DNA of 49,506 nucleotides from Lachnospiraceae bacterium (GTDB lineage Bacteria; Bacillota; Clostridia; Lachnospirales; Lachnospiraceae). A program made the position numbers and the translations under genes. Positions within the stretch are counted from its first letter, which is position 1, and each line of letters begins with the position of its first letter. The stretch spans positions 1 through 49,506 of the forward strand of contig QXWW01000033.1 of the NCBI GenBank assembly GCA_009911185.1, read 5' to 3'. Shown here piece after piece: positions 31,067 through 40,870 of the stretch. The notes below the pieces were generated by a model. It was not told the origin of the DNA and did not search any database. It saw only the letters and a program-made list of their open reading frames with translations.

Positions 31067-34000
31067 TTGGCTGCAAAGTACCAGCTAATCACGGAGCTGT
31101 ACCGTCGGACGAGCGTTGCGGTGGCGAAGAACCCGCAGGCGTGGCAGGGCTTTTTATCCTCTGCCTGCCGCAATTACAAGTGCCGCTTTGACGAGCAGCT
31201 CCTCATCTACGCCCAACGCCCAGACGCCACCGCCGTCGCTGAAATCGGCACATGGAACAGGCTCTTTAAGCGTTGGGTAAATAAGGACAGTAAGGGCATT
31301 GCGGTGTTCGACCCGAAAGGACGCAGGAACACGCTGAGATATTATTTTGACGTGTCTGACACCCATGAGGGCTATTATGGCAGCCGCCCCGTACCGATAT
31401 GGCAGATGGATAAGCGGTACGAGCAGCCTGTCATGGAACGGCTTGCGGGCAGGTTCGGGGAAACAAAGTCGGAATATTTTGCGACCGCCCTTTTGGAAAC
31501 GGCAGAGAACGCCGTGGAGGACAACCTGCCCGATTACCTTTTACAGTTGAAAGACTGTACGAAAGACAGTTTTTTAGAGGAACTGGACGACTTTAATATA
31601 GAAGTGATTTGCAAGCGGCTTGCCGTAAACAGCGTGGCGTATATGCTGATGACACGGTGCGGCATGGACACGGAGGGATATTTTGAAACGGAGGATTTTG
31701 CCGACATCACAAATTTCAACACGCCCGCTACCCTCAACGCCATCGGCATCGCAACGAGCGACATTTCCGAGATGGCGTTGCGGGAAATCTCTGCGGCTGT
31801 CCGAAATGTGCAAATCGAAGAAAAGCGGCAGAACCGCACATTTGCAAGGGACATCGCAAGCCAGTATGATAAAGGCAGGAAACAACCCGAAAGGAGCGAA
31901 TACAATGAGCGAAATCACTTACACGAAACAAAACGATTACCTTATACCCGACCTGACATTACCGACAGAGCCAGAGCTTCCGCTTGGCAAGTACGCTTTG
32001 ATGCACAGGGATTATCTGGAACAGCACAAGCGGGTGACGTACCTCAACCTGCTGACGTCGGGCAGGCTGAACGAACACCTTTACCAGACCGAGCAGACGG
32101 CACTCAAGAGATTGGAGGTTATGACAAAGCAGCTCGCAGCGGAGCAGGGCGTGACGGAGGAGCTGAAAGAGAAAGCACCGATGCAGTGGGTACAGGCGAT
32201 GAACGCCATCCGCAGCCAAGCAGAGGAAACGATACTGGACGAACTGATTTACAACTGACGTCCCAAGAATCCGAGCCAACGGCGGAGGATGATTGGCAGA
32301 CGGAAGGAGTGCCTGCGGTACAGCTAAAATCGGAATCAGAGCCAGAGGAACGGGCAGGAAACGGCGGCAGCGTTGCCACCGAGGAAGAAGTAAGGGCGAA
32401 TCTCCCGACCGTGGAGGAACAGATTGAAAGAATGGTTGAAGCAGAGGAAGAAAAAACCTCTGCTTTTTCCATTTCACAGGAAGATATAGATACCGTCCTT
32501 GTAAAAGGGAACAGCGTTGCGAATGGGAAGTACCGTATTTACCACCAGTTCCAGAAGCAGGAAGATAAAAGGAGCAACATTGAATTTCTCAAAAGGGCAT
32601 ACGGCACAGGCGGCTTTTTTGTTGACTTTTCAGACGGGACGGAGGGCTATGCGTGGTACAGCGGCAAGGGCATCTCCATTGACCGTGACGGCATTTCCAC
32701 CGAACACGACCTTGTTTTAAGCTGGTCTAAAATAGAGAAACGCCTGCGGGAGCTGGTTAAGGATAACCGTTACCTTAATGCAAAAGAGAAAGACCATTAC
32801 GCCGATTATCTGGAAGAAATCTCTGCCCCGCAGCACGAGGTTGACACCCAGAGAAAGCTAAAAAGACAGCGTTTCATTGACAGCCAGAGGGATTTGCCGC
32901 CCGCCGACAAGAGGGACAGCCTTGCACTGCGGCTCTCTGATTTTATCCGTGACTTGGACGGTTATGAGAAAGCCCTGCTTGAAAACGTGGGGCGTACCGA
33001 CCTTGCCGACGTGACGGATGGGCAGATGGAGCAGCATCTCTCCGACCCTGCCACTGTCCAGCAGCTCCTTGATTTCCTTAAACTGGTGCAGGGCAGGACA
33101 AGCGACGTTTACAGCAGGAGCAACGCCTACCGTTTTTCACAGGAGCTTACGGAGCTGTACCCGCTCCGCCATATCTTCCATGAGGGCGACGTGGTGTATA
33201 TCGGTGCGGATAAATATGAAGTCATTGCCTTTGATGAAAACGCCGTGTCTGTACGAAATGCGGAGTTCCCGCTGTTTGGCAAAGAGTTCAGCAGGGAGGA
33301 TTTTGAAGAAAAACTGAAGGAAAACCCTGCGAACGACCATCTGAAAGTTATTGTGACCGAGCGGCAGAAAGCGGAAACGACAGCCGAAAAAAAGCCAGAC
33401 AGCCTTATATTTTCCATTGGTTTTTCCGAGCATCCAGCCTTTTATGACAGGGAGCTGAACGACCGATTTACGGATTTGAGCTTTGCTTTGGGGAATAAGC
33501 TGCTCGGCGTTCTGGATGAAAAACAGCACCGTGAGCGGCAGGATAAGAGCAGGCAGGTCGGATGGTATAAAAAAACAGATTTTGAAATCCATGCGGTTAT
33601 CGGCGGGGAAGAATTTAATTACGAGGGGCGGTTTGACATCGGGGACGGCGAGGGCGACTTGATTGCCCATATCCAGAACTTTTATGACTATTCCCTCTCC
33701 CCCGACTGTCCGTTTGTCCCAGAATGGAAACGGCAGGGCGAAGATTACTACCGAGAGCAGATGGAAACCCTGCGTTTCGGGCAGGAGGCATTTATACCGT
33801 TTTTAAAGCAGCACACCGAGCTGACCCCAGAGGATGAAAAGCTGCTTGCCGAGATAATGGCTACCGAAGCCGATTGGAACAGAAAGGCGGAGGACAAGAT
33901 ACAGCCCGAAGAAACGAAAAGCATTGAGGAAATACCAGAAGAATTACTGGAACAGGCAAAGAGCTGTATTGACGCTTATTGCGATATGGAGTTTGGGATT

Positions 34001-37000
34001 GACGCAGAAGCGGACTATACGGATTTGTCCAATGTTAAGATTGCGTTCAAGACTACCGAGGACGGGCTTCACGGGATACAGGCATCCGTCAACCTCTTGC
34101 AGTTCCGCATGGAAACCTATATCGACAACGTACTTGTGGATTATACGCAGTACGATGACCTTGCCGACCTTATCCAGAACGCACTCTCCAACCTATACTA
34201 CCATGATTTAGTGTCCGTAACGGAGGAACAGCTTGAGCCATTCTATCGGGGAGAAGGCGGGGAAGAAATTGAAGAAACCAGCCCAGACTCTAGGAACGAT
34301 GCCCCAGAGCATACACCGCATTACACCGTAGAGCAGACTTCCGATGCCTTTGCCGACCCTTTCATTATAAGGGACAATGCCGTACCAGAGGGACAGGACG
34401 GACAGTATTATGATGTAGGCGGCATTTACCAGACGTTTGAAACTGAGGAAGAAGCACAGGAATATGCCGATACCCTAAACAGTGCCGAGCATATCACAAA
34501 ACTTTTTGCGGCGAAAGATGCAGAACGTAAGGCACAGCAGGAACAGACTACCGAGCCGATTGCAGAGGATAATTCAGACCTTATCGGCAGGGAAATCACC
34601 ATCGACAACCGCAGGTATATCATAGAAAGCGTTGGCACAATCAGCGGCGATGTTTCCATGCGTGACGTCACATTCCAGAACAGTACGGGCTTCCCGATAA
34701 ACCGTGTGGAGAAAGTCGGCTATGTCCGCAGGCTCTTGGAACAGGCACAGGAAGAAATACAGCCCGAAGAAAAAGCGGAAGTCGCTGCTATGGAAAAACC
34801 GTCTGCCAATCCTCTCTCCCACGACCGCCATAATTACCGCATTACGGATGACGCTTTAGGCGTTGGCGGTGCAAAAGAGAAGTTCCGCAGCAACATGACC
34901 GCAATCCGACTTCTCCACGACCTTCAGATAGAAAACCGTCTTGCCACACCCGAAGAACAGGAAACCCTTGCAAAATATGTGGGTTGGGGCGGTCTGTCTA
35001 TGGCGTTTGACGAAAAAAATGCGGCATGGGCGGATGAGTATAAGGAGCTGAAAGCGGCTCTCTCCGATGAGGAATACCGTGCCGCTATGGAATCCACGCT
35101 GACCGCCTTTTATACGCCGCCCGTTGTCATCAAGGCGATGTATGAAGCACTTGACCGTCTGGGATTCTCACAGGGGAACATCTTGGAGCCGTCCTGCGGC
35201 ACGGGGAATTTTTTAGGCTTGCTCCCCGACAGCATGGGAAAATCGAAGCTGCACGGCATTGAGATTGACCCCTTATCGGGCAGGATTGCGAAGCAGCTTT
35301 ACCAGAAAGCCAATATTGCCATTGAGGGATTCGAGGACACAAAGCTGCCAGACAGCCATTTTGACGTGGTGATTGGCAATATCCCGTTCGGGGAGTTCAA
35401 GGTCAACGACAGCCGTTACAATGCCCAGAAGTTCCTAATCCACGACTATTTTATCGCAAAGGCTCTGGACAAGGTGCGGGCAGGCGGCGTTGTGATGTTC
35501 ATTACCTCTAAGGGGACGATGGACAAGGCAAGCCCAGACGTGCGGAAATATATTGCACAAAGGGCGGAGCTTCTGGGAGCGTTAAGGCTTCCCGACAATA
35601 CGTTTCGGGCGAACGCAGGCACGGAGGTCACGAGCGACATCCTTATCTTGCAGAAGCGTGACCGCATCATGGAGATTGAGCCAGAGTGGGTACACCTTGA
35701 TACCGATGAAAACGGCATCACGATGAACAGCTATTTTGTGAAGCATCCAGAGATGGTGCTTGGCGAGATGAAGATGGAAAGCACGAGGTTCGGCATGGAC
35801 AGTGCCTGCAAAGCAAGGCAGGATAAACCGTTGTCGGAATTGCTTTCTGAAGCTGTAAAGAGGATAAACGGGGAAATCCCAGAATACGATTACAGGATTG
35901 ACGAAATCTCTGATGAGCAGGATGCGGAAATCCCCGCCGACCCGAATGTGCGGAACTTTTCATTTACCCTTGTGGACGGAAAGGTCTACTTCCGAGAAAA
36001 CAGCAGGATGACCCCTGCAAAGGCGTCCGTGACCGCAGAAAACCGTATCAGAGGGCTTGTGGGAATCCGTGACTGCGTGAGGAAGCTCATCCAGTACCAG
36101 ACCGACGATTACCCAGAGGAAATGATACAGACCGAGCAGAAAAAACTTAACAATCTTTACGATGCGTTCACAAAAAAATACGGCTTAATCAACAGCAGGG
36201 GGAATTACCTTGCATTTGCGGCAGACGAAAGCTACTTCCTCTTATGTTCTTTAGAAGTGCTTGACGACGAGGGGAAATTCAAGAAAAAGGCGGATATGTT
36301 CTCAAAGAGGACGATAAAGCCCCACCGTGAAGTGACTTTTGTGGAAACGGCGAGTGAAGCCCTTGCCCTCTCCATCGGGGAGAAAGCCCATGTCGATTTA
36401 CCCTATATGGCACGGCTCACAGGCAGGACACAGGAGGAAATCATTAGCGAATTGCAGGGAGTTATCTTTAAAGTGCCGCTGTCCGAGCCTGCAAGGTATG
36501 TGACCGCAGACGAATACCTGTCGGGCAACGTGCGTGAGAAACTGAAAACCGCAGAGATAGCGGCAAAGGCAGACAAAGGGCTTGCGGTCAACGTGGCGGC
36601 TCTGGAAAAGGTCATCCCAAAAGACCTGCCCGCAAGCGAAATCTCCGTCCGTTTAGGCACGACATGGATACCGCAGGAAGATATACAGCAGTTTGTTATG
36701 GAGCTGCTTACCCCGTCAAGCTATGCGGCGGGCAGGCTGAAAGTACGCTACACGCCCTATAACGGTGATTGGTTCATCGAGAATAAGAGTTCCGACGTGG
36801 GGAACGTCAAGGCGGACAGCACCTACGGCACGAAGCGGGCGAGTGCCTACCGCATCATTGAGGACACGCTGAATTTAAGGGATACCCGCATCTTTGATTA
36901 CGTTTATGACGAACACAACAATAAGAAAGCGGTGCTGAACCATAAGGAAACCACGGCGGCACAGGCAAAGCAGGAGGTGATAAAGCAGGCATTTGGGGAT

Positions 37001-39655
37001 TGGATATGGAAAGACCCAGAGCGGAGGAACAGGCTTGTACGCTACTACAACGACACATTTAACAGCATAAGACCCCGTGAATATGACGGAAGCCACATCA
37101 CGTTCGGCGGCATCAGCCCAGAGATAAAGCTAAGACCGCACCAAGTCAATGCGATTGCCCATATCCTTTACGGGGGCAACACGCTCCTAGCCCACAAGGT
37201 AGGGGCGGGCAAGACCTTTGAGATGGTAGCCGCCGCACAGGAAAGCAAGCGGTTAGGGCTATGCCAGAAATCCATGTTTGTCGTGCCGAACCACCTTGTC
37301 GGTCAGTGGGCGTCGGAGTACCTGCGGCTCTACCCAAGCGCAAATATCCTCGTGACGACCAAGCGGGATTTTGAAACGGGAAACCGCAAAAAATTCTGCG
37401 GCAGGATTGCGACAGGGGCGTATGATGCGGTGATTATCGGACACTCTCAGTTCGAGAAAATCCCCATCAGCGAGGAACGCCAGAGGGAGCAGCTCATGCG
37501 CCAGCTTGACGATATTGAGCGTGGCATCGACGACGTGCAGGCATCCCACGGGGAGCAGTTCACGGTCAAGCAGCTTGTGAAAACGAGGAAAGCAATCAAG
37601 GCGAAGCTCGACAAGCTCAACGACACCAAGCGGAAAGACAGCGTGATTACCTTTGAGGAATTGGGCATAGACAGGCTCTTTATAGACGAAAGCCATTTTT
37701 ACAAGAACCTTTACCTTTACACCAAGATGCGGAACGTGGGCGGCATCGCCCAGACCGAAGCACAGAAAAGCTCCGACCTCTTTATGAAATGCCGTTATCT
37801 GGACGAAATCACGGGCAGCCGTGGGGTTGTTTTTGCCACGGGAACTCCCATTTCAAACTCAATGGTAGAGATGTATTCCGTGCAGAGGTATTTGCAGTAT
37901 GATACCCTTGCGAGGAACGGATTGCAGCATTTTGACAGTTGGGCGTCCACATTTGGCGAAACGGTCACGGCTCTGGAGCTTTCCCCAGAGGGGACAAACT
38001 ACCGAGCAAAAACAAGATTTGCGAAGTTCTACAATCTCCCAGAGTTGATGCAGATGTTTCGAGAGGTGGCGGACATCCAGACCGCCGATATGTTAAAGCT
38101 GCCCGTGCCAAAGGTCAATTACCACAATATCAAGACAAAGCCAAGCCAGATTCAGACAGAAATGGTGGCGGGGCTTGCAAAGCGGGCAGAAAGGGTAAGG
38201 GCAAAGCTCGTGAAGCCCAACATCGACAATATGCTCAAAGTGACAAATGACGGGCGGCAGCTTGCCCTCGACCAGAGGTTGATAGACCCGATGCTACCAG
38301 ACGACCCAGACAGCAAAGTCAACGCCTGCGTGGACAACGTGTACCGCATCTGGGAGGAACACGCCGACACAAAAGCGGCACAGCTCGTCTTTTGTGATTT
38401 ATCGACGCCAACAAAAAAGAAGATAATAGAAATGCAGGAGGTCAGCGAAAATGTGTTTAAGATGATACCCGACCAGTTTGAGAATGTTTATGACGATATG
38501 AGGAAGAAGCTCATAGACCGTGGAATCCCTGCGGAGCAGGTGCGTTTCATCCATGAAGCGAATACCGACGCACAGAAAAAAGAGCTGTTCGCAAAGGTGC
38601 GGAGCGGTGAAGTCCGTGTGCTGTTCGGTTCTACACAGAAGATGGGTGCAGGTACAAATGTGCAGGACAGGCTTATCGCCATCCATAATTTAGATTGCCC
38701 GTGGAAACCCTCGTGCCTTGAACAGCGACAAGGCAGGATTGAACGGCAGGGCAATATGTTCCCAGAGGTGGAGGTCTACCGTTATGTGACGGAACAAACC
38801 TTTGATGCGTACCTCTATCAGCTTGTGGAGGGAAAGCAGAAATTCATCTCCCAGATAATGACGAGTAAAAGCCCCGTGCGTTCCGCCGAGGACGTGGACG
38901 AGGTTGCCTTATCTTTCGCCGAGGTGAAAATGCTTGCTACGGGCGATGAACGCTTTAAGGAAAAAATGGATTTGGATATGCAGGTATCGAAGCTGAAAGT
39001 ACTGAAGCAGAGCTACCTTTCCGAGCATTACGACCTTGAGGACAGGATATTGAAATACTATCCGAGGGAGATAAAAGAGCTTGAGGAACGGATTGCGGTC
39101 AATGAAGCGGATGCCACACTTGCTGACCAGCACAAGCCGCAGGGCGAGGATAAGTTCTGCCCGATGACCATAAGGGGCGTGACCTATCAGGAAAAAGCGG
39201 ACGCAGGCGAAATGCTTATCGCCGCCTGCAAGGAAAATCCGCTGTCAGAGCCAGTGGGAATCGGAAGCTACCGTGGCTTCAAGATGGAGGTGTTTTATGA
39301 TGCGGTCAACGCCCATTACTGCCTAAACCTCTGCGGCACGGGCAGGCACAAGGTAGACTTAGGCTCTGACGCTTTGGGAAACCTCACCAGAATCGAGAAT
39401 GAGATTGGGAAATTCCCTGTCAGACTGAACGCTGAAAAGACCAGAAAAACCGAAATCCTTGAACAGCTTGCCAATGCAAAGGTCGAGGTAGAAAAGCCAT
39501 TTGCCTATGAGGATGAGCTGAAAGAAAAGACAGAGCGGCTGAACAAACTCAATATCGAGCTGAATCTGAATGAAAAGGACAACACTGTTATTGACGATGA
39601 GCCAGAGCAGGACGGCGAGCCGCCAGAGAAAAAAAGTGCGGACAGGGAGAGGTAA
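31067..39655 (+). CDS. giant polyvalent protein: N6-adenine methylase plus SNF2-type helicase
   Basis: This 2862-residue protein is of the Tn1549 large polyvalent type. Order of parts: an N-terminal ArdC/large-protein type domain (about 1-270), a disordered linker (about 280-440), several polyvalent-protein-associated modules to about 1250, an N6-methyltransferase domain with EPSCGTGNF near 1373 and NIPFGE near 1437 (the N-P-P-[YF] motif reads N-I-P-F), then a SNF2 helicase with KVGAGKTFE near 2046, FIDESH near 2206 and EQRQGRIERQG near 2553. It may protect or process the entering single-stranded or replicating ICE DNA. A GTG at 31058 is too close to AAGGAGG; the TTG at 31067 is preferred. 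A tnpV gene is nested out of frame in the linker. Confidence 0.88.
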   Translation: MAAKYQLITELYRRTSVAVAKNPQAWQGFLSSACRNYKCRFDEQLLIYAQRPDATAVAEIGTWNRLFKRWVNKDSKGIAVFDPKGRRNTLRYYFDVSDTHEGYYGSRPVPIWQMDKRYEQPVMERLAGRFGETKSEYFATALLETAENAVEDNLPDYLLQLKDCTKDSFLEELDDFNIEVICKRLAVNSVAYMLMTRCGMDTEGYFETEDFADITNFNTPATLNAIGIATSDISEMALREISAAVRNVQIEEKRQNRTFARDIASQYDKGRKQPERSEYNERNHLHETKRLPYTRPDITDRARASAWQVRFDAQGLSGTAQAGDVPQPADVGQAERTPLPDRADGTQEIGGYDKAARSGAGRDGGAERESTDAVGTGDERHPQPSRGNDTGRTDLQLTSQESEPTAEDDWQTEGVPAVQLKSESEPEERAGNGGSVATEEEVRANLPTVEEQIERMVEAEEEKTSAFSISQEDIDTVLVKGNSVANGKYRIYHQFQKQEDKRSNIEFLKRAYGTGGFFVDFSDGTEGYAWYSGKGISIDRDGISTEHDLVLSWSKIEKRLRELVKDNRYLNAKEKDHYADYLEEISAPQHEVDTQRKLKRQRFIDSQRDLPPADKRDSLALRLSDFIRDLDGYEKALLENVGRTDLADVTDGQMEQHLSDPATVQQLLDFLKLVQGRTSDVYSRSNAYRFSQELTELYPLRHIFHEGDVVYIGADKYEVIAFDENAVSVRNAEFPLFGKEFSREDFEEKLKENPANDHLKVIVTERQKAETTAEKKPDSLIFSIGFSEHPAFYDRELNDRFTDLSFALGNKLLGVLDEKQHRERQDKSRQVGWYKKTDFEIHAVIGGEEFNYEGRFDIGDGEGDLIAHIQNFYDYSLSPDCPFVPEWKRQGEDYYREQMETLRFGQEAFIPFLKQHTELTPEDEKLLAEIMATEADWNRKAEDKIQPEETKSIEEIPEELLEQAKSCIDAYCDMEFGIDAEADYTDLSNVKIAFKTTEDGLHGIQASVNLLQFRMETYIDNVLVDYTQYDDLADLIQNALSNLYYHDLVSVTEEQLEPFYRGEGGEEIEETSPDSRNDAPEHTPHYTVEQTSDAFADPFIIRDNAVPEGQDGQYYDVGGIYQTFETEEEAQEYADTLNSAEHITKLFAAKDAERKAQQEQTTEPIAEDNSDLIGREITIDNRRYIIESVGTISGDVSMRDVTFQNSTGFPINRVEKVGYVRRLLEQAQEEIQPEEKAEVAAMEKPSANPLSHDRHNYRITDDALGVGGAKEKFRSNMTAIRLLHDLQIENRLATPEEQETLAKYVGWGGLSMAFDEKNAAWADEYKELKAALSDEEYRAAMESTLTAFYTPPVVIKAMYEALDRLGFSQGNILEPSCGTGNFLGLLPDSMGKSKLHGIEIDPLSGRIAKQLYQKANIAIEGFEDTKLPDSHFDVVIGNIPFGEFKVNDSRYNAQKFLIHDYFIAKALDKVRAGGVVMFITSKGTMDKASPDVRKYIAQRAELLGALRLPDNTFRANAGTEVTSDILILQKRDRIMEIEPEWVHLDTDENGITMNSYFVKHPEMVLGEMKMESTRFGMDSACKARQDKPLSELLSEAVKRINGEIPEYDYRIDEISDEQDAEIPADPNVRNFSFTLVDGKVYFRENSRMTPAKASVTAENRIRGLVGIRDCVRKLIQYQTDDYPEEMIQTEQKKLNNLYDAFTKKYGLINSRGNYLAFAADESYFLLCSLEVLDDEGKFKKKADMFSKRTIKPHREVTFVETASEALALSIGEKAHVDLPYMARLTGRTQEEIISELQGVIFKVPLSEPARYVTADEYLSGNVREKLKTAEIAAKADKGLAVNVAALEKVIPKDLPASEISVRLGTTWIPQEDIQQFVMELLTPSSYAAGRLKVRYTPYNGDWFIENKSSDVGNVKADSTYGTKRASAYRIIEDTLNLRDTRIFDYVYDEHNNKKAVLNHKETTAAQAKQEVIKQAFGDWIWKDPERRNRLVRYYNDTFNSIRPREYDGSHITFGGISPEIKLRPHQVNAIAHILYGGNTLLAHKVGAGKTFEMVAAAQESKRLGLCQKSMFVVPNHLVGQWASEYLRLYPSANILVTTKRDFETGNRKKFCGRIATGAYDAVIIGHSQFEKIPISEERQREQLMRQLDDIERGIDDVQASHGEQFTVKQLVKTRKAIKAKLDKLNDTKRKDSVITFEELGIDRLFIDESHFYKNLYLYTKMRNVGGIAQTEAQKSSDLFMKCRYLDEITGSRGVVFATGTPISNSMVEMYSVQRYLQYDTLARNGLQHFDSWASTFGETVTALELSPEGTNYRAKTRFAKFYNLPELMQMFREVADIQTADMLKLPVPKVNYHNIKTKPSQIQTEMVAGLAKRAERVRAKLVKPNIDNMLKVTNDGRQLALDQRLIDPMLPDDPDSKVNACVDNVYRIWEEHADTKAAQLVFCDLSTPTKKKIIEMQEVSENVFKMIPDQFENVYDDMRKKLIDRGIPAEQVRFIHEANTDAQKKELFAKVRSGEVRVLFGSTQKMGAGTNVQDRLIAIHNLDCPWKPSCLEQRQGRIERQGNMFPEVEVYRYVTEQTFDAYLYQLVEGKQKFISQIMTSKSPVRSAEDVDEVALSFAEVKMLATGDERFKEKMDLDMQVSKLKVLKQSYLSEHYDLEDRILKYYPREIKELEERIAVNEADATLADQHKPQGEDKFCPMTIRGVTYQEKADAGEMLIAACKENPLSEPVGIGSYRGFKMEVFYDAVNAHYCLNLCGTGRHKVDLGSDALGNLTRIENEIGKFPVRLNAEKTRKTEILEQLANAKVEVEKPFAYEDELKEKTERLNKLNIELNLNEKDNTVIDDEPEQDGEPPEKKSADRER
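31905..32258 (+). CDS. tnpV: TnpV-family transposon-encoded protein, nested out of frame
   Basis: A complete 117-residue protein begins at an ATG eight bases behind AAAGGAG. It carries the typical TnpV start (EITYTKQNDYLIPDLTLP, then LGKYALMHRDYL) and end (MQWVQAMNAIRSQAEETI). TnpV accompanies the resolvase TnpX in Tn4451-type elements; its role is not established. The whole gene lies in the +1 frame inside the methylase-helicase gene, exactly where that protein has a disordered linker. Both frames stay open, so both may be translated. No resolvase gene is beside it. Confidence 0.75.
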   Translation: MSEITYTKQNDYLIPDLTLPTEPELPLGKYALMHRDYLEQHKRVTYLNLLTSGRLNEHLYQTEQTALKRLEVMTKQLAAEQGVTEELKEKAPMQWVQAMNAIRSQAEETILDELIYN

Positions 39656-39671
39656 AATCCCGTTTGCACAT

Positions 39672-39700
39672 TTGTATTGCGGATTTTTGGGAAGTATAAT
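39672..39700 (+). promoter_or_regulatory. candidate promoter after the giant gene
   Basis: TTGTAT (39672-39677), 17 bases, then TATAAT (39695-39700), 35 bases before the 109-residue gene. A 7-bp stem (AAAATCC/GGATTTT, 39654-39687) overlaps it and may end the upstream message. Confidence 0.5.
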
Positions 39701-39735
39701 AAAAGGCGGCAAGAAAAAATCGGAGGTGAGGAAGA

Positions 39736-40065
39736 ATGTCTGATGCGTTCAGATTTGAAACATTTGTAGATGTCCACAGCAATATCTTTGAAGAATATCT
39801 TGGCTCTGTCATAGCGAAACTGTCAAAAGAAAACGAGGAATACCGTGCCGTGAGAGCCGAGATTGAGAGCATTTATAGGAAATATCCGAAAGTCTTAGGC
39901 GTGTTTGACACGGAAACAGCGGCGGAACTGACCGAGGAAGAATGTGCGGCACTCATTCAAGTGATGGAGCTTAGGAACAAGCTCACGGATATGGAGATGC
40001 AGGCGGTCTACTTCCGTGGCTGCTATGACAGCGTAGGGTATCTGAAAAAGGCAGGGATTTTATAA
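39736..40065 (+). CDS. conserved-type ICE protein, function unknown (109 aa)
   Basis: A 109-residue acidic, helical protein behind GGAGGTGAGG. It contains KLSKENEEYRAVRAEIESIY and ELRNKLTDMEMQAVYFRGCY. It looks like the small proteins often found after the giant methylase-helicase in this ICE family. No motif for a biochemical activity. It has its own promoter candidate and a strong terminator. Confidence 0.75.
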   Translation: MSDAFRFETFVDVHSNIFEEYLGSVIAKLSKENEEYRAVRAEIESIYRKYPKVLGVFDTETAAELTEEECAALIQVMELRNKLTDMEMQAVYFRGCYDSVGYLKKAGIL

Positions 40066-40080
40066 CGGACTGACCGAGGG

Positions 40081-40116
40081 AAAGACGGTGTTGGCGTGAA
40101 GCTGATGCCGTCTTTT
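40081..40116 (+). terminator. strong terminator before the GNAT cargo gene
   Basis: AAAGACGG (40081-40088) pairs with CCGTCTTT (40108-40115) and the inner bases continue the stem with wobbles; a T-tail follows. Confidence 0.75.
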
Positions 40117-40192
40117 ACATAGCAAGCAGAGATAAGACATCTTTCTTGCATATGTGAAATAACCTGCCGTGGTAGATTTTTTTATAAATGAA

Positions 40193-40201
40193 TGGTATAA
40201 T
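40193..40201 (+). promoter_or_regulatory. extended -10 promoter of the GNAT gene
   Basis: TGGTATAAT (TGnTATAAT) at 40193-40201, 36 bases before the TTG start. The -35 region is weak. Confidence 0.5.
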
Positions 40202-40237
40202 CAGAGCTACAAATCGGGATTGATGGAGGTAATAATA

Positions 40238-40762
40238 TTGGATATTCAGGAAGCAAAGAATGCGGAACTGCAGGAGATTATGTCTTTTTATAATATGATG
40301 TGCGAGGAACTTGGCAAAAAAGATTTCCTTCCAGAAGGCAATAAGGGCGGTTTTCCTTCGCTTGATATGGTTGTCAGTGCCATCAAAAACAGGGAGTTAT
40401 ATATCGGCAAGGAAGACGGCATTATTATGGCTGCGTACATTATGAACAACGATGCCGATCCTGTCTATGATACGGTCAAGTGGCAGCTTAATGTTCCGAA
40501 AGAGCAGGCATCCGTCCTACATGCTCTTCGAGTGCATCCGTCATTTGGCGGCAAGGGTTACGCATCACAGCTTGTTGTTCATTCGATAGAAATGGCAAAA
40601 AAGAAAGGGCAAAAGGTAATACGTCTTGATTGCATTGAGGGTAATTCTGTGCCGCATAGAATGTATCATAACCATGGATTTCAGTACATAGATACTGTAG
40701 AAATTTGCTATGAGGATATTGGGATGCCGAGAAAATTTCTGTTGTTTGAAAGGGTACTGTAA
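40238..40762 (+). CDS. GNAT-family N-acetyltransferase, cargo gene
   Basis: This 174-residue GNAT enzyme transfers an acetyl group from acetyl-CoA to an amine. The acetyl-CoA loop is in LRVHPSFGGKGYASQLV (about 95-111). The later VIRLDCIEGNSVPHRMYHNHGF segment is the usual strand-helix of the fold. The frame opens at 40169, but the TTG at 40238 lies eight bases behind GGAGG and fits best. The gene has its own promoter and terminators on both sides, and it is more AT-rich than its neighbours, so it was probably added to the ICE as a cassette. The substrate is unknown; antibiotic acetylation is possible but not indicated. Confidence 0.85.
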   Translation: MDIQEAKNAELQEIMSFYNMMCEELGKKDFLPEGNKGGFPSLDMVVSAIKNRELYIGKEDGIIMAAYIMNNDADPVYDTVKWQLNVPKEQASVLHALRVHPSFGGKGYASQLVVHSIEMAKKKGQKVIRLDCIEGNSVPHRMYHNHGFQYIDTVEICYEDIGMPRKFLLFERVL

Positions 40763-40804
40763 CTTCCAGTTTGTCGCTCCGAAAAATTGAACAGATTTCT
40801 ACAT

Positions 40805-40851
40805 AGCCGAGAGGTTTTCATTCACGAAAATCCCTCGGCTTATTTTATTTT
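40805..40851 (+). terminator. terminator after the GNAT gene
   Basis: AGCCGAG (40805-40811) and CTCGGCT (40834-40840), with further pairing inside, are followed by TATTTTATTTT. Confidence 0.75.
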
Positions 40852-40870
40852 AGGGAGGTGATTTTATTTA

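Noticed and set aside
38152-38754. Minus-strand frames opposite the helicase domain
   Set aside because: The opposite strand encodes conserved helicase motifs; the frames lack starts with ribosome sites.
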